Origin: Buddleja alternifolia | Lineage: Eukaryota > Streptophyta > Magnoliopsida > Lamiales > Scrophulariaceae | Assembly (NCBI GenBank): GCA_019426215.1 | Contig: CM033392.1 | Location: forward strand, 33,772,814-33,836,813 | DNA length: 64,000 bases | Direction: 5' to 3' | Shown here: one piece after another, positions 33,544-45,782 of the stretch | Layout of the letters: the number at the start of each line of letters is the position of its first letter | How positions within the stretch are numbered: position 1 is the stretch's first letter | Notes under the pieces: model-generated | Databases searched by the model: none | Seen by the model: only the letters and a program-made list of their open reading frames with translations | Told to the model about the DNA's origin: nothing | Made by a program: the position numbers and the translations under genes

Positions 33544-35141
33544 TGTTAGAGTATATGCCCTCGAATGCCATAAAGAGGATAGGTTTATAGGGCATAAACA
33601 TTGTAACTAAACTATGGTTTTTCTATTAATATAAGGCAGTTGATTGTTGTTTTCTTATAGCCATTTATAAGGTGTGAATAAACAATGTAAAGTCCTTGAT
33701 GACAAGGTGAACCTTCTACCTCCTATGGGATAGGAGGAAAGGCACTTGAATGGTTTGACCCTTGACATCTAAAAGGGTTCGCAAGTCTAAGAAATATTGA
33801 TTGAGCATCAATAGTGAATAAAGACTTGTATGATGTAAGTTTCGACAGAGAAAGTGTCAGTCGTACACTATGGAAATGGTAGTGGGAACTTATATCATAG
33901 ACGTGTCAGTTGGACTGATATGTTCGAACACGGCTCGCATCAGTTCATCACATGGGTATTCACTCATTGACAGTCAATGATGAAACTGATAAGTAGTGAT
34001 AGGTACGTGTGAACCTCTGACCTGAGAAATCGAGTTGAAGATGTACTTGTGACATCAAGTCTGTCATTAGAGTAGTTAGATTCAAATCACCTGTTGGTGG
34101 AATCGACCTCGAAGTGCGACTTGTTGGGCAAGTAGCATTGTTGACTGATTTGCAATATGGAATTTATTCTCTCATAAGTGAATGAGTAAAATATCCTATG
34201 CGATCATGAATAAGTGAAGATGAAAGTCTTTGGCCAAAGCATTTAAATACCTCGACTTATTATGAGCTTAGGCGTATGGTCAAGTTATATGAGTTTGACT
34301 TTAAACCATGACTCTTACTTGACTGGGATATAAGAATAAAAGGTTTATACACGTACGGTATTCACGGCGTAAAGGTTTGGAATGATCCTATTCATTCGTT
34401 CTCAATTGGGTTACGGTGTGAGCCACGAGACTGGCTAGGTGTCACTCATACCCCTTTGGATTCCTCCCAATTGTCTTTTGAGACGAACCTAAAGAGTCGC
34501 GCTTAAAGGAAGTGCAAAAGGAAAAACACGGGAAAAAGACTTAAAGAAATTCACGGCATTGGATGCCGTAATTAATTAATTAATTATTGGATAATTTAAT
34601 TAATTAATTAAATTAATGAGTTAATTAATTTCTTGGAGAAATTGAATTATAAATTAATTAGGAATTGAATTAATTGGATTATCAATTTATTTATTGGATA
34701 AATAAATTATCCGATTAATTAATTAGCAAGCAAGACGAAAACCCGAAGGCTTCCGAGCCCACTAAGGGGCAGCCAAATGGACGCCCAAATAGGGCTCTTG
34801 CATGCTAGTGTTATTGTTTCATAATGATATAAATATATCACAAGGTGAAAAATAACACAAGGCAACTTTCATAACTTTCTCTCCAAGAAAAAGTCTCCCA
34901 CCTCTCTCTCTCTAGCCGTCTTTGACAAGGAAGAAAGGAGGAGTTTTTCGTTTTTGATTCCGGCGTGATGAATTAGAGACGTTGGCAAATTTGGCGTTAG
35001 AGAAAAGGATCACGTTCAGAAATCAACATACGCGAGAACAGTAATTTTTCTATACACAATTAAACACGAGGATTAGAGATGATTCGGGCTTTGGGAAATA
35101 AATTTACTTTCTGCTGCATTTTATTCGTCTAATTCCCAACA
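33544..35141 (+). repeat. Element B 3' LTR (1598 bp)
   Basis: Same length and ends as the 5' LTR, with scattered substitutions (GTATATGCCC versus GTATGTGCCC; ATTCGTCTAATT versus ATTCGTATAATT). The palindrome is at 34227-34240 and the TATA box at 34828-34835. TSD TATGC follows at 35142-35146. Confidence 0.96.
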
Positions 35142-35398
35142 TATGCAAGCCAACCTATCTTGTTCATGGAGTGTCGATAGACACATGGATCGAGAATACC
35201 GGATCCCATGATTCATAGGCAGGAATTCTTTCTTTGATTCCTCCATACTAAACCTCTCTAGCATTTTGTCTATGTACATTGACTGAGATAATCCTATCAT
35301 CTTTCTTGATCTATCTCTATAGATTTTGATTCCTAAGATATAGGATGCATCTCCTAAGTCTTTCATGGAGAATTTGGTGGATAACCATTCTTTAGTCG
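35142..35398 (-). pseudogene. Element C RT middle fragment between B and SIRE-like
   Basis: The minus strand reads TKEWLSTKFSMKDLGDASYI, LGIKIYRDRSRKMIGLSQSM and YIDKMLERFSMEESKKEFLP, the RT segment just after YVDD. It starts at the AGTCG duplication (35394-35398) shared with 52771-52775 and ends at the TATGC duplication. Past 35398 the frame enters the SIRE-like LTR. Confidence 0.9.
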
Positions 35399-36916
35399 TG
35401 TTAGGAAATTTCATGTTAGATGTTTTGATGATGACAAGATAGGATTCAATGTTAGACCCCAAAAATACAATGTAAGTTTTCGTTTTTCATGGAATGATGT
35501 ATAAGTGTTTGAAGTTGTAATTCATTATAGGCTTGTAATTTTTATCTTTATAGAATTTAGACTAAGTCTTAGCGACTGAATCGCTAGTAGAATTTTAGGT
35601 GAGTCTATTAGAGAAGAAGTTGAAGACCAGCGTCTGAAGTCAACCGGAGATAAAGATTTTCTTCTTAGCGTCTGTCAAACGCTAAAAGATCTCATTTCAG
35701 GATTTATGGATCAGCGCTCGAAATCCCTCAAGCGACTTATGTCAGATTCACCTGAAATAAATCCTCAAGTCATGAAGGACTTAAATGCAATCATTCAACG
35801 GACATTTATGTCCAACGGGAATTAAATTCAAAATGCATTAATTGCCTGATAAGAGCATTAAATGTGATAAGCCAATGTGACTTGTGGACAAGCCACCTTT
35901 TGACCAGACTGTCAGGAAAATTCAGAATTTCAGCTGCTCCCATCCAATCGAATTCAGCGAATTTTCAGGAATGTCAGAGAAAACGTATACTCACGCACCC
36001 CGTGAGAGGCACGATCCTACATGTGTCCAACGGACAGATCCCAAGAAATTGCTTATAAATACCTTACCCCCGAAAACCCTAAAAACATACAAGATACGTA
36101 CGAAAAAGAGAAGAGAAACTATTGCCAAAAATCTTACGCACATTTTCTGAGAAAAAGCTTAGAAACTCCATAACCAAATCTTTCAAGATTTTTATCTACA
36201 TTCCAACAGTCAAAAATATCTCAAACATCTTCAAAAGAAGAAACTCAAATTTCAACTGAGATATTCCAAGTTGTTTGATCTTTTCAAAAACAAACAAAAC
36301 CCTAGTGAAAAACCTCAACCTTTCATCTGAGTGAGAAAAGTTGATTGAACCCTTTCAGGCAGTATTTCTGAGTGAGAGAAGCTTGAAGAAGACGATCTTC
36401 ATTGGTGCTGAAGTCTGTGTGATCAAGGAGCCCAAGATCATTTTCACCCTTTTACTATTATGTAGAAGATTCTGTGTGACTCTTCGAAAATCATTCTAGT
36501 AAATTCCTCCAAGTGAAAAAGGAGAAGAAGGACGTAGCTGGGATTACACCACCCAGTGAACCTTATATATCTTGTGTCATTTATTTTATTTGTCTTATTA
36601 TTATTTTTATTACATCATTTATCTTTGAAAGAGACAAGTTAAAGTGCAAAGCGATTAAGTTGACTAAAAGAACGCTAAAACTCATTTCCGCTGTGCGAAC
36701 CCTGATTAAGCGATCTAAGCGTTGCCCTACTTTGGTAAACTGCTAAAATCACTAAGTCTAAGTTAACTTTTCTGAAGCGTCTGACCCAAGCGCTCAGTCA
36801 TCCAAAGCGTTCAAACCTTTAAAGTGATACGAAATTTTTGAAGTCGAAAAAGACTTCAGGGTCTATTCAACCCCCTCCCCCTTCTAGACCCTTTCGTATG
36901 CCACTTGGGACCACCA
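35399..36916 (+). repeat. SIRE-like 5' LTR (1518 bp)
   Basis: Starts TGTTAGGAAATTTCATG, ends CACTTGGGACCACCA. Very similar to 51249-52770; the main length change is a poly-C run near 52723 (longer in the 3' LTR). TATAAAT at 36054-36060. Short open frames within it (for example 36513-36746) are not genes. Confidence 0.96.
36054..36060 (+). promoter_or_regulatory. TATA box of SIRE-like 5' LTR
   Basis: TATAAAT in GCTTATAAATACC, about 860 bp before the LTR end, conserved in the 3' LTR at 51905-51911. It implies a long R-U5 of more than 800 bp. Confidence 0.6.
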
Positions 36917-36918
36917 AG

Positions 36919-36930
36919 TGGTATCAGAGC
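36919..36930 (+). other. SIRE-like primer-binding site
   Basis: TGGTATCAGAGC, complementary to the 3' end of initiator tRNA-Met, two bases after the LTR end. This is the site of minus-strand priming and is perfectly conserved. Confidence 0.92.
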
Positions 36931-37026
36931 GGTTGAAGTAGAAACCTAAGCGTTTCCGAGTGTAACTGCTTGTTCAGATCCATTTTTTTATCGCTTTTTA
37001 AAATCTCTCTTTAAAAACATCTGATT

Positions 37027-39249
37027 ATGGCTTTTAACAAAATGCCTAAGTTGGTAGAATCAAACTATGATTCTTGGAAACTTAGAGCATTCGCATATTT
37101 ATGTTCCTGCGATAATGATATGTGTGATGTGATTACAGATGGCCCCATTCAGATTATGAAAGTTGTAACTCGAGCCCCTGGAGCGACCGAGACTACTCCA
37201 GATGGTTATGTTGAGAAACCTAAGATAGAATGGACGCCAGAGGATAGAAAAAGAGCTAATCTGGATAATGTTGGACGAAGTGCACTTTACTCAGCGCTAG
37301 GAGATAACGATGCATTGTTCAACAAGATCAAGCAATGTAAAACCTCCAAAGAAATATGGGATAAGTTGGCCATTGTGTGCGAAGGTTCAGCACAAATGAA
37401 GGAAAACAAGTTCTCCATAGCCATGCAAAGATTCGAGCATTTCAAACTGTAGCCCAGTGAGACGCTAGAACAATTGGACGCAAGATTCACCTTGCTCATT
37501 ACCGAGTTAGCGTCATTAGACAAAGAATTGACCAACAAGGAAATGGTCAATAAGATTTTCAGAAGTCTTCCAAGTAAATACTTGATCAAGACAGTTGCGA
37601 TGAGAGAATCACAAACTTTGGAGACTCTTACTCCAGAACATGTGTTTTCAGAGTTAAAGGCATTTGAATTCGAGTTAGGTGAAGTCAGCGACACAACAAC
37701 TTCAGTGACTGAATCAGGAGCTTTAATCGCTACCACCAAAAATAAGGGTAAAGCGGTTAGTGAGGTTAAACCAGTGGAATCAAATGAAGAAAAGGAAATG
37801 GCCTTATTAGTCAAGAAATTCAAGAAATTTCTAAGATATGAAAAGAGAAATCCTATTGGACAAACTTCATTTCAAACTCCTCCCCCAGCACCAACGCCTC
37901 AGTATCAAGCGCCAGTGTACTCAGCACCTCAACCAGTTGCGCCAGTTCCATATCAAGCGCCTCCATCTCCTACACAGAATCTCTCAGCGCCAGTTGGATC
38001 AAAGCGATTATCCACTGAACAAAAAATGAAAACTAATTTGTGTTATAATTGCAGGAAACCAGGGCACTACCAGGTAAATTGCCCTTATCCAAATGTGTCT
38101 AAGCCCACAAGGCAAGACTATGTGGATAGAAACCAATTCAGGAGCAACCTTCGCCAACAAGGTTTGCTAGCGGAATCTGATCCATTTCCCGCACCTGAAG
38201 AGGACTTGGAATCATCAGATGAAAGTAGTGATGATGAGCCTACAAGCGACTCAGCGTTGATCTATCTCATAGCAAGAGAAGATGAAGCGTCTGACAAATC
38301 GCCACCAGAGGTAACCAATATATTATCTCATCCTCTTTCTTATGATGAATTACTTGACAAAGTTAATGAATATTATAAAGATTGTCAAGAGGCCGCCAAA
38401 ATATATCAACATGATCTCGCTATTATCTCATCACTCACAAGAGATAAAGCAACGCTCAGAGCAGAGTTGAAAGTTCAACAACAATGCATTGAGAAGAACC
38501 AATCACTTGAGAGTGAGATTATTCAATTGAAAAGCGATCTTGATATAATAGTCAAGAGAGAAGCTGATTTGATTTCTAGACTTGCCAAATCAGAGCAGCT
38601 CATCTCATCATTATCAAAAGCTTCTAGAAAGTTAGATAATGTGACTGAGGTAACTAGATTATATGGTGAAAAGACCGGTTTAGGATACAATAAATTCGGT
38701 AAACAACCAAATAAATCCAATGTTACGGCAAACAACAAAGAAAAGGGTGTTCTCTTTGTTGAGAAAAGTTCACAAAGTCAAACGCTAAATGAACCTAGCG
38801 ACAACGGTACGAGGCCAAATGAGAAAGCCAAAGCTGACTCAGGCAAGGGTAAGGCTAAAGCAAATGATTCACAAAAAGGGGTTCATCCAAACGCTCAAAA
38901 GGCTAAAGGTAAGCCTGAACACTGTGAATCAAGCGCTAAGCGTTTAGCACCAAAAGTGCAACCCAAGCCAGCGCCAAGGAAATACCAGCGTCAATATCCA
39001 AGATAGTCAAGATCATATTATCGATACTATGATAATTATGATTATGACTATGATTACGATTATGATTACTATTATAATCGGGGATATTACTATACACCCA
39101 AAAAGCACACACAACACAAACCGAAATCTAAGAAGGCCAATCTTCCCATAATGAAGACAAGGCAAATATGGGTTCCAAAAGTTTTAATTCAAACCAAAGC
39201 TACTAACGTTGAAGGACCCAAAACAACATGGGTACCTAAGAAGAATTAG
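37027..39249 (+). pseudogene. SIRE-like gag
   Basis: Starts MAFNKMPKLVESNYDSWKLR, a copia Gag N-terminal domain. TAG at 37450-37452 interrupts after QRFEHFKL; the same frame continues PSETLEQLDARFTLL through EMVNKIFRSLPSKYL, a Pro/Gln/Ala-rich linker, and the CCHC knuckle CYNCRKPGHYQVNC (about residue 340). An acidic stretch and a coiled-coil-like region (TLRAELKVQQQCIEKN and on) follow. A second stop at 39004-39006 precedes a YYDNYDYDYDYDYD tract and a tail ending KTTWVPKKN at 39249. The long C-terminal extension is a SIRE trait. Two nonsense codons make it inactive. Confidence 0.88.
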
Positions 39250-39262
39250 AACTGCCCTTTAA

Positions 39263-40615
39263 ATGCAGGTACCTAGAGCCAACACCGATACTTCAGTTTG
39301 GTACATCGATAGTGGGTCGTCAAGGCACATGACTGGCTCAAAGGATCTCTTGATCAACTATCGCACAACCAAAGGTCCTCAAGTTATATTCGGTGATAAC
39401 TCCAAAGGTAAAACCAAAGGTATAGGTATCATGCATAGGGGGAACATTATGATCAGTGATGTATATTATGTTGAGGGTCTTAAGCATAATTTGTTGAGCA
39501 TTAGTCAATTCGGTGATCAAGGCTTTGATGTTAATTTTTCAAGCGACTTCTGCTATGTCAACGACGCTAAGACTAAGTCTACTAAATTAAGAGGAAAAAG
39601 AACAAATAATGTGTATTTAGTGGATTGGGATTCTACATTTGATAACAACCCCACATGCTTGATTGCTAAAAATCAAAATGAATTGGGTTGGTTATGGCAT
39701 AGAAAAATGAATCACCTCAACTTTAAGGCAATCTCTCAGTTAATATCGCTAAATCTTGTAGAGGGATTACCTAAGGGTTCCTTTCAAAAGAATCGCTTAT
39801 GTGATGCATGTCAAATAGGTAAACAAGTTAAATCATCCTTTAAGAAGAAACCATGTCTATCTACTTCTAGAGTTCTTGAACTATTGCATCTAGATTTGTT
39901 TGGTCCTATTCAAATCATGAGTGTTAGTGGTAAAAATTACTCGCTAGTAATAGTCGATGATTTCTCTCGATATACATGGGTAGAATTTCTAGCGACCAAA
40001 GATGAAACTAGTGTCAAGCTCACAGCGCTAATCCGTCAATTGCAAAATTCAAAAGATCTAAAAGTGACGAGAATTAGAAGCGATTGAGGAACTGAATTTA
40101 TTAACCAAATTGTTGAGAAGTTTTGTACAGATTTTGGAATACTTCATGAGTATTCTGCACCTAGAACACCTCAACAAAATGGAGTTGCTGAGCGACAGAA
40201 CAGAACGCTTAAAGAAGCTGCTAGGACAATGCTTGCAGAGTCTAAGCTGCCTCAAAGGTTTTGGGCCGAAGCCATCAACACAGCTTGCTACACTCAGAAC
40301 CGGTGTATGATCAACAAGCAACATGAGAAGACTCCATATGAGTTGTGGAAGGGACGTAAGCCTAACGTCTCATATTTTCATGTATTTGGTTCAAAATGTT
40401 TCATTCATAATAATGGATCCCACAGCCTAAAGACTTTTGATCCTAAAGCGGATGATGAAATCTTTCTAGGCTATGCCAAGAATGGAAAGAGTTTTCGCAT
40501 CCTAAATAAGATCAAATCAAAGGTTGAAGAATCCATTCATGTTGTGTTTGATGATGCTAACCAAAAACCGAGTAAGGTTAATCCTGATCATGTAGGAATT
40601 GAAGATCTTGCCTAA
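39263..40615 (+). pseudogene. SIRE-like protease and integrase
   Basis: The protease active site is WYIDSGSSRHMTG (residues 14-26), with downstream VYYVEGLKHNLLSISQ. Integrase zinc residues: LWHRKMNHLN and CDACQIGKQ. Core: LHLDLFGPIQ, VDDFSRYTWVEF, RIRSD then TGA at 40085-40087, GTEF, and NGVAERQNRTLKEAARTM. The TGA replaces the residue after the second catalytic Asp region. The frame then continues through VFGSKCFIHNNG and ends at TAA 40613-40615 in the linker to RT. Protease and most of integrase are otherwise intact. Confidence 0.9.
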
Positions 40616-42507
40616 CAAGCATCACAAATTAACCTCAATGATAACAGTGATGATGATGCTGATGATGGGATCTTTGTGCCTATTTCTAAGGTTACTCGTG
40701 AGGTAACAAATAATGGTAAAGTGAGAATCGCTGATGATCATCAAGAGAATGATCACCAAGAGCAAATTGGAACTGTGAATGATGAAGCGACTGCGCCAGA
40801 GACCAATAGGGATCAAGCGACTGATGACCAAGAGTCTCTCAACCCTTTCCAATCAGACCGTAAATGGCTTAGAGACCATCCATCAGAGCTAGTAATTGGA
40901 GATATGGAAGCACCTGTTAGAACTAGAGGTCAGCTACAATTAATGAGGCCATGTTCGCAAGTTTCTTATCTCAAATGGAACCAAAGAAAGTGGATGAAGC
41001 GCTTAATGATTCAAGTTGGGTTGAAGCGATGCAAGAAGAGTTTAACCAATTTGAGAGAAGCAAGGTTTGGACGCTAGTACCAAGACCAACTCATCAAGGA
41101 GTTATTGGAACTAGATGGGTTTTTAGGAACAAGATGGACGAAGATGGCATTGTTATAAGAAACAAAGCCAGACTAGTCGCTCAGGGTTATTGTCAAGAAG
41201 AGGGAATTGATTTTGATGAAACATACGCCCCAGTAGCCCGTCTTGAAGCGATTCGTATATTCCTAGCGTTTGCCGCATTCAACAAATTCACGGTATATCA
41301 AATGGACGTGAAGAGTGCATTCTTGAATGGTAAACTCCAAGAAGAAGTCTATGTGGAGCAACCTCCAGGATTCATCAACAACCATGGCAAAAGTATGGTC
41401 TATAACCTGGATAAGGCACTCTATGGTCTTAAACAAGCACCAAAAGCATGGTATGACACTCTCTCTATCTTCTTTATAGGTAAAGGCTTTTCAAAAGGTA
41501 GCGTTGACACAACGTTATTTAAAATTACCCATAATGAAGATATTCTCTTAGTCCAAATTTATGTTGATGATATTATATTGGGTTCTACAAATAAGCGATT
41601 GTGTGAGAATTTTTCGAAAATGATGCAAGATCAATTTGAAATGAGTATGATGAGTGAATTAACTTTCTTCTTAGGATTACAAGTTAAACAACTCCGTAAT
41701 GAAATATTTATAAACCAAGTTAAATATACAAAAGACATGATTAAGAAATTTGGCATGGAAAACGCATCATCTTCAAAAATTCCAATGAGCCAAACACTTA
41801 ATTTAGATAAAGATGGAAGTGGAAAGAAAATGGATATCACTAACTATAGAGATATCAATAGTTCACTTCTTTATCTTACCGCTAGTAGACCAGATATTAT
41901 GTTTTCGGTATGCATGTGTGCATGCTTTCAAGCTGATCCTAGAGAATCACACTTAAATGCTGCCAAGAGAATCCTTAAATACCTAAAAGGCACACAAAAT
42001 GTGGGCTTATGGTATCCACGGGACTCTCTTTTTGAACTAATTGGTTATTCAGACGCAGATTTTGCAGGATGCAAAATAGATAGGAAAAGTACTAGTGGTA
42101 CATGTCAATTTCTAGGTGATAGACTAGTTTCGTGGCATAGTAAGAAACAACAATCTATAGCAACTTCTACCGCTGAGGCAGAATATGTAGCCGCTGGGAG
42201 CTGTCGTGCACAGATTCTTTGGATGAGGCAACAACTTAGAGACTATGGAATTATCCTAGGTCCTACCCCAATCCATTGTGATAACCAAAGTGCTTTAGCT
42301 ATGACTCAAAATCCTGTCCTTCATTCTAGAACTAAACACATTGACATTAGATACCATTTCTTGCGTGACCATGTTAAAAAAAAAGATATCTCCATGCACT
42401 TCATTGGCACTGACAAACAACTGGCAGATATCTTCACCAAAGTGCTCAACGAACAACGCTTTCTCACTTTGAGAAGTGAATTAGGTATGATCGATTTAAA
42501 CGCTTAA
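40616..42507 (+). pseudogene. SIRE-like reverse transcriptase and RNase H
   Basis: An acidic linker (SDDDADDGIFVPISKV, frame 2) precedes a one-base frameshift near 40930, after which 40951-42507 is open (518 residues). Motifs: [80 protein letters not shown]; then RNase [71 protein letters not shown]. Catalytic residues of RT and RNase H are present. RNase H and part of RT are duplicated at 45075-45782. Confidence 0.92.
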
Positions 42508-43392
42508 CTCATAAAGCATCATATTTAAATAGGCATATAATTTAGGGGGAATCCACCTTATGTTTATGTCTAAAGCGTTTTGACAGAATCTGGAATAAGT
42601 TGTCAATTTTAGGGAGAACTTTAAAATTGTACTTATAACAAGTTATAAGCGACTGTGATAAAAAATGATTTATAATTAAATGCATTAATCACTAGCGCTT
42701 GTCTTTATGCATGACGAAGTCAATCTTTAAATAAAATTGTCTTTTCTAAATTCAAGCGATTGACTTTACCACAAACTTTACAAAATTAAATTCTGTTCTC
42801 CAAAAGTCTTCAGCGTTAAAGAAATTCCCACGATAACGCTAAGAAAATTGTTTTAAAATCATGCATAGTTTTCATCAATAAAAGGATCGCGTGTGGATAA
42901 GTATAAAAGATTAGATTTGATAGTTACACACACGTGTCTATCAAATCAAACTGACGGTTATTGACATATATCTAAAACCAAGACAGTTCAGGTCTGCACG
43001 AGTCTGATTACGTGTCAGTGTACTATCAGACGCGTGTATTTCACGCTGAAAATTTCAAATCTTTTCAAACGTTTTTCAATAAATTTGGTAACTGCGGATC
43101 CCAAAATTTCGCACTTTTTTTTTGTAACTGATAAACTATTTTACCGCACTTTTTGCATCCGTATTTTCCTAAAAACGTATCAGATTTGACTCCTTTCAAA
43201 ATTCGAACTCTTTGACTGTCCACGTGTCAACATCGTAGCCATTGAAACGATAATTTTTGCCTCTATTTAAACCCTTCAAGGTCTTTACAGTCAGATTTTA
43301 TCACTTTCACAAATTCTCTCTGCTGTAAAAATCTTCATCTTTCTCAAGGCAAATATTCCTCTCTCTCTCAAAAAGCTTTCAAACTTTCAGCA
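42508..43392 (+). other. Spacer after pol, copy 1
   Basis: Non-coding. Starts with AATTTAGGGGGAATCCACC (a purine tract also found in fragment F) and carries CACGTG near 43224 and a TATTTAAA box at 43264-43271 ahead of the ATG at 43393. Nearly identical to 45783-46666 apart from a few indels. Confidence 0.75.
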
Positions 43393-45080
43393 ATGGCACC
43401 CAAAGTTGCAAAATCTTCCAAATCATCCAAGTCAACTACAGGAAAAACTTCCCGTGCTGAAAAACCAGTCACTGTTAACGCCGGATTTCTGGTTAACTGG
43501 GACTATCTGTTTGAAAACCAGACCTTTCTCTTCGAACGATTCTTCCACTCGTTCAAGAATCTGGTTTGAGAGATATGATCACTACTATTTTCAACTACTT
43601 TGAAGATGAATCTCTCCACTTTTTCAACAATGCCCAGATTTCTGAAGACGACAATTCATATCCTGCGTCTTTCCCTTCGCCAAAGAGATTTTGTTCTTAC
43701 TCCTTCCTTGATTTCTTCATTGTTGGTTTTACCCAATGATGGCTCTGAGGGTGAACACGTCAATCTCAGAGATGCTACAAAAGTCTGGGAATTGGTCAAG
43801 AATGATGATGTCGTTACTGCATACGAGCCGAACTTCAAGAAGAACGACATGAAGGGGAGAATATGTTATTCTCGCAGACATATGCTCCAAGATGATCGAA
43901 TGCAGGAAATGGACATTCGATAAAGTTACAAACCTCCAGTACAAGATGATGGTGGCCATTTGACCAAATTGAAGGTAAATTGGTCTCTCTACGTTCTTAA
44001 TCGCTTCAAGGCAGCGAGGCCAAGTCGGTGAATCCCAAGCCTTATGGGATTGTGCTAAGTCGTATTCTTAGCGCTTGCGGTTATACAAACTCTTCGGGCA
44101 AGAAGATTCTAGCGACAAAATTCTATGGAAAGAAAATGATCCGTGAGCTGCAAAAGCCAAGGAAGCTAGGTGGTGCAGCTGTTCTAAAAGAAGAGCGTGA
44201 GCGACTTCGTGCTCTAGGAGTGTTCGTAGTGATGATGATGATCAAGCGTCTTCCTCTTCATCATCATCCTCTTCATCCGAAGAAGAATTGGTGGTCAAGC
44301 GACTAAGAGAAAGATAGCTCTCAAAGTCGCTGAGCCATCCAAGCCAGCAAAGAAAGAGAAGCCTGAAACCAAGAAGAAGAAGCCGGAGCCCAAAAAGAAG
44401 CAGAAGATCCCTTCTCCTTCTCCCTTTCCTAAATCTCCATCGCCTCCTCCGGCGTTTATCTTTTCCGTTCCCGAGGAAGAGGAATTCGTTAGAAGAAGAA
44501 GTACCGCTTGCACGAAGACGTACTCTCTTTCTACTCCCGCAGCCTCCTCTAGCGCTCCAACGAAACCAGCGCTTAGAGAGTCAGTGAGCGTTCCTCCTTC
44601 TGACGCTTGTTCTAGAAATCAGCTCAGATCCTCAAGCCGCTACTCAATCTGAGAGGCTTCCAGTTTTAGGGTAAGTATTTGCTAAGCAACTTAGATATCC
44701 TTTCCGTTAGTTTCTAACTCTCTAAGTTTATAGGATAACAATCTTTCAGCACAATGGCACATGCGGGTATCAATATTGTCTCAAACACTCTTGACGAATT
44801 AGATAGTACATTCGTAACTCTTCTCGACTTAGAGCCAGAAGAAGAAATGTTCTAGAGCGAGAGGAACCTGTCCCAGAACGATCAAGCGACCTGAAAGGTC
44901 AATGACTATTCATCAGGTAAGGAGTAGTATGTTGATCATTTTACTAAGTGGAAATTTTTTGCTTGCTTTTCTCAATCGTACATGTATGCTCTAAGATGTT
45001 AATGTCCCAGAGGCACTGTGGTGGTGCTGAGCCTCTTTATTCCGAGATTCAGTGAGTGATGTGGATATGGCAATGTGTGG
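43393..45080 (+). pseudogene. Damaged first copy of post-pol gene (5' part)
   Basis: Begins MAPKVAKSSKSSKSTTGKTS like the copy at 46667, but about a dozen single-base gains and losses break the frame again and again. Examples: TTTCTCTTCG for TTTCCTCTTCG near 43530, GAAGGGGAGAA for GAAGGGAGAA near 43855, GCGAGGCC for GCGATGGCC near 44015, GAATTCGTTAG for GAATTCGTAG near 44486. Base substitutions are few by comparison. Both intron positions are still visible (GGGTAAGTATTTG at 44669). Truncated at the duplication junction. Confidence 0.9.
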
Positions 45081-45782
45081 ACGAAAGATGAAAGTGGAAA
45101 GAAAATTGATATCACTAACTATAGAGGTATCATTGGATCACTTCTTTATCTTACCGCTAGTAGGCCAGATATTATGTTTTCGGTATGCATGTGTGCATGC
45201 TTTCAAGCTGATCCTAGAGAATCACACTTAAATGCTGCCAAGAGAATCCTTAAATACCTAAAAGGCACACAAAATGTGGGCTTATGGTATTCACAGGACT
45301 CTCCTTTTGAACTAATTGGTTATTCAGACGCAGATTTTGCAGGATGCAAAATAGATAGGAAAAGTACTAGTGGTACATGTCAATTTCTAGGTGATAGACT
45401 AGTTTCGCGGCATAGTAAGAAACAACAATCCATAGTGACTTCTACCGCTGAGGCAGAATATGTAGCCGCTGGGAGCTGTTGTGCACAGATTCTTTGGATG
45501 AGGCAACAACTTAGCGACTATAGAATTATCCTAGGTCCTACCCCAATCCATTGTGATAACCAAAGCGCTTTAGCTATGACTCAAAATCCAGTCCTTCATT
45601 CTAGAACTAAACACATTGACATTAGATACCATTTCTTGCGTGACCATGTTCAAAAGAAAGATATCTCCATGCACTTCATTGGCACTGACAAACAACTGGC
45701 AGATATCTTCACCAAAGCGCTCAACGAACAACGCTTTCTCACTTTGAGAAGTGAATTAGGTATGATCGATTTAAACGCTTAA
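45075..45782 (+). pseudogene. Duplicated RNase H domain
   Basis: An open frame of 235 residues with [51 protein letters not shown] and [19 protein letters not shown]. It differs from 41816-42507 by a small number of substitutions (for example IIGSLL for INSSLL, SRHSKK for SWHSKK) and no frameshift. It has no RT or Gag upstream and is a by-product of the tandem duplication. Confidence 0.9.

Larger units (their letters stand above)
27582..35141 (+). mobile_element. Element B: complete-ended Ty1/copia element, TSD TATGC
   Basis: Two LTRs of equal length (1598 bp), both TGTTAGAG...CCCAACA, flanked by the identical 5-bp duplication TATGC (27577-27581 and 35142-35146). Internal order is leader, gag, integrase, RT, RNase H, as in Ty1/copia. 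Lesions: gag frameshift and stops, a damaged zinc knuckle, no protease segment, and two in-frame stops in an otherwise open pol. It is inserted in the RT/RNase H of element C. The very similar LTRs indicate a fairly young insertion. Divergence was not computed. Confidence 0.97.
41811..45080 (+). repeat. SIRE-like internal tandem duplication, copy 1
   Basis: This segment recurs at about 45086-48365, offset 3275 bp (GATATCACTAAC at 41833 and 45108; end of pol at 42507 and 45782). It holds the RT end and RNase H, the 0.9-kb spacer and the first ~1.6 kb of the post-pol gene. The junction falls at GTGGATATGGCAATGTGTGG / ACGAAAGATGAAAG (45061-45090), which fuses the middle of the post-pol gene to the middle of RT. 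Confidence 0.93.
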
